This document shows, piece after piece, positions 7,921 through 13,705 of a DNA stretch of 14,621 nt. The stretch lies in assembly GCA_028699365.1 (NCBI GenBank), contig JAQVUQ010000020.1, forward strand, positions 1 to 14,621. The letters are read 5' to 3'. Position numbers and translations under genes: made by a program. Within the stretch, counting starts at the first letter, position 1. Each line of letters begins with the position of its first letter. The stretch comes from UBA5359 sp028699365 [NCBI: bacterium] (GTDB taxonomy: Bacteria; UBP13; UBA5359). Under the pieces are notes generated by a model. The model did no database searches, was not told the DNA's origin, and was given only the letters and a program-made list of their open reading frames with translations.

Positions 7921-8293
7921 TATCGACACCTCCAAGAGTCAGCGCCTGGGCTACGGCGTACAGCCTGGAATGGGACAGAGAGAGCTTGACCTCTGAAACA
8001 TTCAACCCGGCGGCCACAGCCTCAGCCCTGCCGTGCAATCTCACCTGCGGCTTGCCGCCCTCCATGCCGAGGATCTCCACCTCCTGCCAGGAGAAGCTGC
8101 GCCCAAGAGACTTGGCTACTGCCTCCTTGGCGGCAAATCTGGCTGCCAGATGCTGCCAGGGAGAACTTCTTTTAAAAGCGTAATCCTTCTCTGCCGCCGT
8201 AAAGACCCGCGCTATGAACGAGGGTCTCTTCCGGCAGGCAACCTTGATACGTTCTATCTCTATTATATCTACCCCGATACCGATGATATGCAA
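7880..8293 (-). CDS. acpS: holo-[acyl-carrier-protein] synthase
   Basis: Transfers 4'-phosphopantetheine from coenzyme A to the serine of apo-acyl carrier protein, which fatty acid synthesis needs. The 137-residue protein has the AcpS start IIGIGVDIIEIERI with metal ligand D9, the motif RFAAKEAVAKSLG (52-64) with metal ligand E57, and SLSHSRLYAVAQAL near the C-terminus. The start is TTG at 8293: GGGAG lies 7 bases upstream and no nearer ATG or GTG gives the full N-terminal strand. It is a little longer than usual (about 120-126 residues) because of a C-terminal tail after residue 121, the part that overlaps the nnrE-nnrD gene. The gap to glmM upstream is 68 bases, with no clear promoter or terminator in it. 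Confidence 0.94.
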   Translation of the reverse strand: MHIIGIGVDIIEIERIKVACRKRPSFIARVFTAAEKDYAFKRSSPWQHLAARFAAKEAVAKSLGRSFSWQEVEILGMEGGKPQVRLHGRAEAVAAGLNVSEVKLSLSHSRLYAVAQALTLGGVDIESSPIGGDAQHR

Positions 8294-8361
8294 ACCGAAA
8301 CTCCCATCAGCATTTCAACTGTTTAGCTCATTAGACGTTTAGTAGTATTTCAGCTAAGCGG

Positions 8362-9747
8362 CTATGAACAGTTCTTTATGATGTCAGCCAGTTCCTCTGC
8401 CATGGACTCGACGCGAGCCTTGTCCGGGCCCTCTACCATTACCCGGATCTTGTTCTCGGTGCCCGACGGCCTGATGTACAGGCGTCCGTCCTGCCCCAGT
8501 TCTTCCTGAACGCGAGTCATGGCCGCCTGAACCCCGGCATCGCCCTGCCAGGCATCCTTATCTTCCACCGTTATGGAGAGAAGCACCTGTGGATACCGCT
8601 CAAAACCGAACTTCAAGGCGGATAGAGGCTTACCGTGCAAACGCAGGCTTCTCAATATCGCCAGAGCCGCCGCCGCTCCGTCTCCAGTGGTGTTGTAACA
8701 GTTGATGATCATATGTCCGGACTGCTCCCCACCCAGGACTATGTCACGGCGCAGCATCTCCTCCAGAACATTGCGATCCCCCACATCGGTCCTGACAACG
8801 GAGATGGCGTGCCTTTCCAGAGCACGTTCCAGACCGAGATTGGACATGACCGTTACCACTACCGCATCGCCGCAAAGCTTGCCCTCCGCCTTGAGCTGCA
8901 GCGCCAGCATTCCCACCATATCATCGCCGTCAAGAAGATCACCTTTATCGTCAACGGCTATCAGCCTGTCGGCATCGCCGTCAAAGGCCAGCCCCAGATC
9001 GGCACCGCTTTCCAGCAAGGCCTGCCGCACCACCTGGGGATGAAGCGATCCACAACCTTCGTTGATATTAAGGCCATCCGGCTCACAATGGAGCGCCACC
9101 ACTTCCGCCCCCAGATCGGTAAGCAGATCCGGCATTATGGCACTGGCAGCACCGTTGGCACAGTCGATAACCACCTTCAGCCCGCGCAGGTCCCCGCCGG
9201 GAATAGTTTTGAGATAAGCGGTATAATCCTCAATGCCCTGCGTTGCCTGCCAGATTTTGCCTACATCCCGCCCCTGCGGCCGCGGTAAATCATCCGCACC
9301 GCTCAGTATCCCGTCCTCTATCCGCGCCTCAAGTTCCATAGGCAACTTGAGCCCCTGGCTGGAGAAAAACTTAATGCCGTTGTCTTCAAATGGATTATGT
9401 GAAGCAGAAATGACTATGCCGGCCGCTACAGGGGCACGGCTCACCAGCCAGGCCACCGCCGGCGTAGGCAGAACTCCCAGCAAATGCACATCGACGCCGA
9501 CCGAAGCGGCCCCCGCCGCCACCGCCGCCTCCAGCATATCACCCGAAAGGCGGGTATCCTTGCCGATCATGACGGCGGTGAAACCGTCGGCAGCCAGATG
9601 GTACGCGCCATAGCGCCCCAGCTTGAAGGCCAACTCGGGAGTCAGATGAACGTTGGCTTCCCCCCTGACACCGTCTGTTCCGAAGATGCGCCCTGCGGGC
9701 GCGGTTGCCAGTTGTTGGCTGTTGGTTGTTGGTTTTGGGCTTCCCAT
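8362..9747 (-). CDS. glmM: phosphoglucosamine mutase
   Basis: Interconverts glucosamine 6-phosphate and glucosamine 1-phosphate on the way to UDP-N-acetylglucosamine for peptidoglycan. The 461-residue protein holds the four alpha-D-phosphohexomutase domains: FGTDGVRG (22-29), the phosphoserine loop GIVISASHNPFEDNGIKFF with S116, the metal loop FDGDADR, the sugar-binding GEQSGH, and the C-terminal phosphate loop RPSGTENKIRVMVEG. It normally begins a few residues before FGTDGVRG; here a polar extension of roughly 15-18 residues rich in N, Q, T and P precedes it. The start at 9747 is well supported by GAGGAG 7 bases upstream, and no other ATG, GTG or TTG lies between it and the motif. It follows cdaA by 54 bases, with no cdaR between them. 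Confidence 0.96.
   Translation of the reverse strand: MGSPKPTTNSQQLATAPAGRIFGTDGVRGEANVHLTPELAFKLGRYGAYHLAADGFTAVMIGKDTRLSGDMLEAAVAAGAASVGVDVHLLGVLPTPAVAWLVSRAPVAAGIVISASHNPFEDNGIKFFSSQGLKLPMELEARIEDGILSGADDLPRPQGRDVGKIWQATQGIEDYTAYLKTIPGGDLRGLKVVIDCANGAASAIMPDLLTDLGAEVVALHCEPDGLNINEGCGSLHPQVVRQALLESGADLGLAFDGDADRLIAVDDKGDLLDGDDMVGMLALQLKAEGKLCGDAVVVTVMSNLGLERALERHAISVVRTDVGDRNVLEEMLRRDIVLGGEQSGHMIINCYNTTGDGAAAALAILRSLRLHGKPLSALKFGFERYPQVLLSITVEDKDAWQGDAGVQAAMTRVQEELGQDGRLYIRPSGTENKIRVMVEGPDKARVESMAEELADIIKNCS
9705..9737. repeat. CCAACAAC-type short tandem repeat at the 5' end of glmM
   Basis: On the minus strand the first glmM codons contain CCAACAACCAACAGCC followed by AACAACTGGCAAC, a run of imperfect 7-8 base units built from CCAACAA/CCAACAG. 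It encodes the P-T-T-N-S-Q-Q-L-A part of the unusual N-terminal extension. Such runs can change length by slippage, in which case unit gain or loss would alter the frame. The repeat is seen directly; its effect is inferred. Confidence 0.6.
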
Positions 9748-9801
9748 GTAATTTCTCCTCAGGAATGCGTTATTCGAGCGAAATCATCAGTTGATTTGTT
9801 G

Positions 9802-10623
9802 TCAATTGCTCCTTGCCTTGAATTTCAGGCTAATATCGTCTGTGGATAAGAGATGAAAGCTTTTTCGATAATCCCTGTAGTAATCTTTCAGTCTGGCTTC
9901 CAGGCTCTCCATGGTCAAACCGGTGGAAATCTTACCGTCTACGGCCATGGATATGCGTCCGGTCTCTTCCGATATGACAATGGCCAGCGCGTCGGTCTGC
10001 TCAGCGATGCCTACGGCGGCTCGATGCCTGGTTCCCATATACTGGGGCAGATCGCTCCTGTCTGACAGAGGGAGAAAACAACCGGACGCCAGCAGAACAT
10101 CTCCCCGCAGTATCACCGCCCCGTCATGCAGCGGCGTTTGCGGTTGAAAGATGGTCTCGATAATCTCCGGCGATATGCGGCACATCAACAGGGTTCCCGT
10201 CTCGACATACTCACCCAGGCCGCTGCCCCGTTCTATCACGATAATAGCGCCCTGCCGTCGTGCGGACAGATAGCCCGCCCCCTCGACAAGCGCTCTGACA
10301 ACCTCTTTGACGGCTTCATCCGATGTCAGGTGCGAATTGTTGTTCAGCGACCAGCCGCGTCCAAGCTGCTCCAGCGTCCGCCGCAATTCCGGATAAAACA
10401 CTATGGGCACAGCCACCATCAGCATGTAGGATAGCTTTTGCAGAATCCAGTTGGTGGCCACCAGATCCAGCCGGCGTGTAAGGTAGAGAGCGGCAAAAAC
10501 TACCGCCAGCCCCTTCAACAGTTGCACAGCCCTGGTGCCGCGTATAAGCCGCATGAGCATAAACAACGCCCATGCAATGATAATTGCATCGAGAATCCTG
10601 GAGATTATCACAGGCATATGCAT
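9802..10623 (-). CDS. cdaA: diadenylate cyclase (membrane-bound CdaA type)
   Basis: Makes cyclic di-AMP from two ATP molecules; this messenger controls potassium and osmolyte balance and wall integrity. The 273-residue protein has three N-terminal hydrophobic helices (about 5-25, 33-48 and 60-77) and then a DAC (DisA_N) domain (about 100-235) with the catalytic DGA at 167-169 (LHDGAVIL) and RHR at 199-201 (GTRHRAAVG), plus the end motif ISMAVDGKIS. This membrane-plus-DAC layout and the adjacency to glmM identify CdaA (also called DacA) rather than DisA or CdaS. The ATG at 10623 has GGAAG about 8 bases upstream; a second in-frame ATG lies two codons in. Its usual partner gene cdaR (YbbR repeats) is missing from the expected place between cdaA and glmM. 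Confidence 0.95.
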   Translation of the reverse strand: MHMPVIISRILDAIIIAWALFMLMRLIRGTRAVQLLKGLAVVFAALYLTRRLDLVATNWILQKLSYMLMVAVPIVFYPELRRTLEQLGRGWSLNNNSHLTSDEAVKEVVRALVEGAGYLSARRQGAIIVIERGSGLGEYVETGTLLMCRISPEIIETIFQPQTPLHDGAVILRGDVLLASGCFLPLSDRSDLPQYMGTRHRAAVGIAEQTDALAIVISEETGRISMAVDGKISTGLTMESLEARLKDYYRDYRKSFHLLSTDDISLKFKARSN

Positions 10624-10664
10624 CGGTGCGCTTCCACTACCCTTTCCGGAAACGATAATAGTTT

Positions 10665-10694
10665 ATTCTAACATGCCCGGGAAAGGGGGGTCAA
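10665..10694 (-). promoter_or_regulatory. candidate promoter of the cdaA-glmM-acpS-nnr-CBS operon
   Basis: On the minus strand TTGACC (10694-10689) and TAGAAT (10670-10665) are 18 bases apart, each one base off consensus. The start would fall near 10658, about 35 bases before the cdaA ATG. It is the only reasonable promoter in the 90-base gap between the MFS gene and cdaA. The spacer is unusually C-rich (CCCCTTTCCCGGGC). Confidence 0.5.
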
Positions 10695-10713
10695 TTTTGC
10701 CGAAGCCCACGCT

Positions 10714-11952
10714 TTAACCTGTTTCATACTGGTCGGGAGTTGAAACCGGCTTTCCGGCGTCTATCAGCACTTTGTTACCCGACATAAACAGGCTCTGTCC
10801 AAACAACAGCAAACCGGTCCCTATAAGCAAATATTCGATTTTAACGAAGTCGGCTACAGGTCCGAAGACAAGCATACCCATCGGCAGCATAACGCTTGAT
10901 ATCATCATTAGAACGCCGAATACCCGGCCCAGAAAATCCTCCTCCACCTTCTGCTGTAACAGAACCATTAACGGTGTATTAAACATCGGCATGGCAATTC
11001 CGGCCAATCCCATAAACAGCATATATATACCAAAAGCAGGAACAACTCCAAGCGCAAAGGTACAGACCGCAATAATAATGTTTGATAACGCCATTGTGCG
11101 AACCTTGTTCTTGAACCCGCCCCAGGAAGCCATGAGGATGCCGCCTGCCATCATACCGACAGAGAAGACGATTTCAATCGCCGTCAGGCGCCAGACATCG
11201 CTGCCGAAACTGCGCGTGACCTGCAGCGGTGTTAAAAACGCAACCGGTGCTACCAATATGCAGAACACCGCATTGAACAGACAGAAGGTCCTGACAAAAT
11301 CATGATTTTTGATGTAGATGAAGCCTTCTCGCATATCGCCGAAATAGCTGATTGTTTGCTTGACGGCAGCCTTGGCATGAACAGGCACACGCAGAAACAA
11401 AAGCAGTATCAAAATAGCCACGACCGCCGTAACAACATCTATAAAGAATATCGTTTCGATGGTGGCCATAGTCAGAAGAGCGCCACTAAGCAAAGGCGAC
11501 ACCAGCATAACCATCGATTGTATGCTTCCGTTTGTTGCGTTCACCTTAGTAAGCATGTCCTCCGGCACAAGCTGGGGTAGAAAGGCTCCTACCGCCGGCA
11601 TCTGGACCGCTGTTCCAAGCGCACGTATAGCGGATATTACAAAGAGCAGCCATAACGCGTCGTGTCCCATTAAAAAGAGTATGGCTAAAACAAGCGTCGA
11701 TATTGCTATCACGGCGTCAGCCAGAATAATGAGCGCTTTTCGGTTGTAACGATCGACCCATACCCCCGCAAACGGCGAAAGGAAAAAAGTAGGCAGGAAA
11801 CCGCAAACAATAGATATGGTCATCATTGTGCCGGACTGCGTTCTCAGCGTAATGTACCACATGATCGCATACTGAACCAACGACGAGCCGAATAGCGATA
11901 CCGTCTGGCTGAGCAGAAAGAGTATGGTGTTCTTCTTCCAATTGTTGTCCAT
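10714..11952 (-). CDS. MFS efflux transporter, MefA-like
   Basis: A 412-residue inner-membrane protein with about 12 hydrophobic helices and the major-facilitator motif A GVWVDRYNRKALI (about 63-75) between helices 2 and 3. The start (NNWKKNTILFLLSQTVSLFGSS) and the segment FLPTFFLSPFAGVWVDR resemble the proton-driven drug exporters around macrolide efflux protein MefA; the true substrate is unknown. I take the ATG at 11952. The frame is open to a TTG at 11997, but that start has no good ribosome site and adds 15 non-family residues. The Shine-Dalgarno match (GGAAGAG, 11 bases away) is weak, and the ATG sits 2 bases after the stop of a 35-codon leader ORF, so translation may depend on leader translation. 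Base composition is more A+T-rich than the flanking housekeeping genes, which suggests acquisition. Confidence 0.87.
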   Translation of the reverse strand: MDNNWKKNTILFLLSQTVSLFGSSLVQYAIMWYITLRTQSGTMMTISIVCGFLPTFFLSPFAGVWVDRYNRKALIILADAVIAISTLVLAILFLMGHDALWLLFVISAIRALGTAVQMPAVGAFLPQLVPEDMLTKVNATNGSIQSMVMLVSPLLSGALLTMATIETIFFIDVVTAVVAILILLLFLRVPVHAKAAVKQTISYFGDMREGFIYIKNHDFVRTFCLFNAVFCILVAPVAFLTPLQVTRSFGSDVWRLTAIEIVFSVGMMAGGILMASWGGFKNKVRTMALSNIIIAVCTFALGVVPAFGIYMLFMGLAGIAMPMFNTPLMVLLQQKVEEDFLGRVFGVLMMISSVMLPMGMLVFGPVADFVKIEYLLIGTGLLLFGQSLFMSGNKVLIDAGKPVSTPDQYETG

Positions 11953-11954
11953 AT

Positions 11955-12062
11955 TTAAAAACGCTCTTCCAGGTATATTTGCCTCTTTAACATACAAACA
12001 ACTAGAGCTGCATTAAGCAGCTCCAGAGCCTGTCGCCCGGCATAATAACGCCGGTTCGACAT
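11955..12062 (-). CDS. 35-residue leader peptide ORF before the MFS gene
   Basis: An ATG at 12062 opens a 36-codon frame (peptide begins MSNRRYYAGR and ends LEERF) whose TAA stop at 11957-11955 lies 2 bases before the MFS ATG. It starts about 12 bases after the predicted transcription start and spans two inverted repeats that would fold into RNA hairpins. Several inducible efflux and ribosome-protection genes are controlled by such short leaders: drug-stalled ribosomes change the folding downstream. The peptide has no strong Shine-Dalgarno sequence and no clear macrolide-arrest R/K-x-R/K motif, so translation is unproven. Position and exact butting against the MFS start are the best evidence. 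Confidence 0.4.
   Translation of the reverse strand: MSNRRYYAGRQALELLNAALVVCMLKRQIYLEERF
11994..12026 (-). terminator. attenuator-like hairpin inside the MFS leader
   Basis: On the minus strand CTGGAGCTGC (12026-12017) and GCAGCTCTAG (12011-12002) form a 10-pair stem (one G-U) with a 5-base loop TTAAT. The T-rich tract TTGTTTGT (12001-11994) follows. This has the form of an intrinsic terminator between promoter and MFS start. Since the leader ORF is read through it, ribosome position would decide whether it forms. Confidence 0.5.
12037..12054 (-). promoter_or_regulatory. first leader hairpin upstream of the MFS gene
   Basis: On the minus strand CCGGC (12054-12050) and GCCGG (12041-12037) pair around an 8-base loop GTTATTAT. 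It covers leader codons 4-8, just ahead of the terminator-like hairpin, and is the obvious place where a ribosome on the leader would change the fold. Confidence 0.4.
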
Positions 12063-12081
12063 CGGTAACAACTAATATGTA

Positions 12082-12110
12082 GTAATATCATAGGGAAGCT
12101 GATTTGTCAA
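12082..12110 (-). promoter_or_regulatory. promoter of the MFS leader/transporter unit
   Basis: On the minus strand TTGACA (12110-12105, perfect) and TATTAC (12087-12082) are separated by 17 bases, with a TGA just before the -10 that fits an extended -10. The start is expected near 12075, about 12 bases before the leader ATG and 120 bases before the MFS ATG. Confidence 0.65.
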
Positions 12111-12129
12111 AACATCGCCCCCCCTAAAC

Positions 12130-12143
12130 CACGCGATCACGTG
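12130..12143. repeat. imperfect palindrome upstream of the MFS promoter
   Basis: CACGCGATCACGTG is a 14-base near-perfect palindrome (one mismatched pair), centred about 29 bases upstream of the -35 box of the MFS unit. It is the right size for a dimeric regulator site, but no regulator gene is nearby. Chance is possible. Confidence 0.3.
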
Positions 12144-12155
12144 TAAATTAGAGTT

Positions 12156-12202
12156 AAAAACAGGAGGAGTGTCAGGAGCTTATTCCCTGTCACGAGCCCC
12201 CC
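12156..12202 (-). terminator. intrinsic terminator after the TPR-protein gene
   Basis: Read on the minus strand, GGGGGG (12202-12197), a CTC bulge and GTGACAGG pair with CCTGACAC (12176-12169) and TCCTCC (12168-12163), allowing two G-U pairs and one A-A mismatch. The loop is GAATAAGCT. TG and a run of five T (12160-12156) follow. It starts 31 bases after the stop at 12234 and separates this gene from the MFS promoter. Confidence 0.65.
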
Positions 12203-12233
12203 TTGTTCTGTGAGCTATCAACAACTCCATCGT

Positions 12234-13322
12234 CTATTTTTTATCAGTTTCTGCTGACATCTTCTCTTTGACGGACTTTTCCGTCTCCTTCTTTTTCTCC
12301 TTATCTTCGATTGTTTTCTTGATTAAGCTAATATCCGGTTGGTTTACTTTTAACCATTTGCTATCCGGGTATTCTTTTGCTAATTTTTCATAATACATCA
12401 GTGCTTTCTCGTAATCACCCTTTACCTCGAAGTAGTAACGTCCTAACGTACTATATACCCCCTCCGTCAAATGCCAATCGGGATTAGGATAATCCTTAAT
12501 AACTTTCTCATATATAGGAATGGCTTTGTCGTAATTCCCCTTCCTGTAAAAATAGCCGGCTATAGTCAGGTAATAACTGCCGGCCCGCCTGCTGTTAGGA
12601 TCTTTATTTATCTCCTCCATAAGAGTATCGACATAAAGATCATCTTTGCCCTGGTTCATATAGATGCTTTGAATACCTGATTTAGCTAAATCAATGCTTT
12701 CCGCTTTAGGATATTTTTCTATATATCGTTTATATTCAACTACAGCCTGATCATAATTGTTCAGCTCAAAATGATATATTTGTGCCAGCATCCACTGTGC
12801 CCACATAGCGTGTTCATCCGTGGAGTATTTATCAATAATCTCCTTTAATACCGCTATAGCCCTTTCATATTTACCAAGCCTACGATAGCTACCCGCGATA
12901 GACGAATGTAACTGCGGGACTAAGCTGCAGTTCGGATAATCTGCTATAATAGCCTGATAACCTTCTAAAGCGGACTTATAGTATTCCTGATAAGGTCTAC
13001 CCTGAGATCTAGCAGAGAGGCCTTCCCGAACAAGTTCATTCATTTTAAACAGCCTTCTTAAAGGTTCAAATTTATAATCGGAGTGAGCTTCGACAAACTT
13101 AAGCTTCTTCCTGGCTTCAGCAGCCTCGCGAGAACCAGGGTAAGTATCTACTATCTCAGTACATAACTTTACGACTGTCCCTATATCGCCCGTTGCAACA
13201 GCCTCGTTTACATTTTTGAGCGCTATTTGAGCTGCTGTCTCATCGGCACCGATTTGCACGAGAAGTGCGGTAAATACCGCAGAAATAATTAAAAAACCAC
13301 TTAAAATTTTTACACTTTTCAT
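12234..13322 (-). CDS. exported tetratricopeptide-repeat protein of unknown function
   Basis: A 362-residue protein with an N-terminal signal peptide: K-containing start, hydrophobic core about residues 6-23, possible cleavage after A26 in QIGA-DE. No lipobox cysteine is seen. The rest is helical TPR-like repeats, roughly 115-130, 137-166, 175-205, 250-279 and 288-319, with the alternating pattern Y-x2-A-I-x2-Y-x3-I-x-D-Y-P (for example NYDKAIPIYEKVIKDYPN). A lysine/glutamate-rich tail (about 337-362) follows. TPRs bind other proteins, so a scaffold or envelope-assembly role outside the membrane is plausible; I recognise no specific family. The ATG at 13322 has AGGAGGAG five bases upstream. 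The gene is markedly A+T-rich compared with argH or glmM, has its own terminator, and starts just behind a decayed transposase gene. Confidence 0.82.
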   Translation of the reverse strand: MKSVKILSGFLIISAVFTALLVQIGADETAAQIALKNVNEAVATGDIGTVVKLCTEIVDTYPGSREAAEARKKLKFVEAHSDYKFEPLRRLFKMNELVREGLSARSQGRPYQEYYKSALEGYQAIIADYPNCSLVPQLHSSIAGSYRRLGKYERAIAVLKEIIDKYSTDEHAMWAQWMLAQIYHFELNNYDQAVVEYKRYIEKYPKAESIDLAKSGIQSIYMNQGKDDLYVDTLMEEINKDPNSRRAGSYYLTIAGYFYRKGNYDKAIPIYEKVIKDYPNPDWHLTEGVYSTLGRYYFEVKGDYEKALMYYEKLAKEYPDSKWLKVNQPDISLIKKTIEDKEKKKETEKSVKEKMSAETDKK

Positions 13323-13332
13323 ATCGCTCCTC

Positions 13333-13583
13333 CTAACCCGGACAAGCCGGAACCAAAAGCTTTGCTGTTTTGCACAAGTTCGATTTGTAAGGAACTAAAA
13401 AATATGATTGGTCGTCAGACAGTAACCGGATACTTCCAGCCCGTTCCTGGCAGCCTGACTCTTCAATAGAAGCAGGTATTGCCGATAGTCCGTCTCTTCA
13501 AGGAAGATGGGCTGACGGTTATTGCCTCGCTATGTTATATGATGCGGCACACCCGCTATTACTATACGCGCTATCCTTGGCAT
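13333..13583 (-). pseudogene. REP-associated tyrosine transposase (RAYT, IS200-like Y1) remnant
   Basis: From an ATG at 13583 the minus strand reads MPRIARIVIAGVPHHIT, then a TAG stop (13532-13530) where the family has Q, then RGNNRQPIFLEETDYRQYL and, by residue 54, YCLTTNHIF. This closely follows the N-terminal start of RAYT proteins (MPR-A-R-GVPHHITQRGNRRQ, DY--YL, Y-YCLM-NHVH). The frame closes at a second TAG (13397-13395) after a run of six T (13402-13397). Adding one T restores LVPYKSNLCKTAK, which looks like the next family segment, until 13333. So the gene has a nonsense codon, a probable frameshift, a phenylalanine where the second histidine of the HUH motif belongs, and no C-terminal tyrosine part. 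It is dead. The TPR gene's Shine-Dalgarno sequence begins right at its end. Confidence 0.85.
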
Positions 13584-13620
13584 AACGTTAAGATACCATG
13601 AATAGGCTTATTTGTTCAAT

Positions 13621-13642
13621 AAATAGGTGACTGTCCCTATTT
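13621..13642 (-). repeat. REP-like hairpin next to the RAYT remnant
   Basis: AAATAGG (13621-13627) and CCTATTT (13636-13642) are perfect 7-base inverted repeats around the loop TGACTGTC. On the minus strand this reads AAATAGGGACAGTCACC, a sequence I recall beside RAYT genes in many bacteria. It lies 38 bases upstream of the remnant's ATG, the position where RAYTs have their cognate REP element. A second, A+T-only hairpin (TTATT/AATAA at about 13609-13621) adjoins it. It may also act as the 3' structure of the argH transcript. Confidence 0.65.
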
Positions 13643-13705
13643 TCATACTTATAATACGTTTGCCGTACGGATTTCGTTACAACAGAAAGAAAATACGTTA
13701 AAGGC

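Noticed and set aside
8294-8361. Promoter or terminator between glmM and acpS
   Set aside because: The 68 bases hold no convincing -35/-10 pair and no stem followed by T-run; the genes are treated as one operon.
11953-11997. TTG start for the MFS gene at 11997
   Set aside because: It lacks a ribosome site and adds non-family residues; the same bases are better explained as leader ORF codons. The ATG at 11952 fits the family start.
13663-13670. CCGTACGG palindrome between argH and the REP-like hairpin
   Set aside because: An 8-base palindrome alone is expected by chance and has no loop or T-tract.
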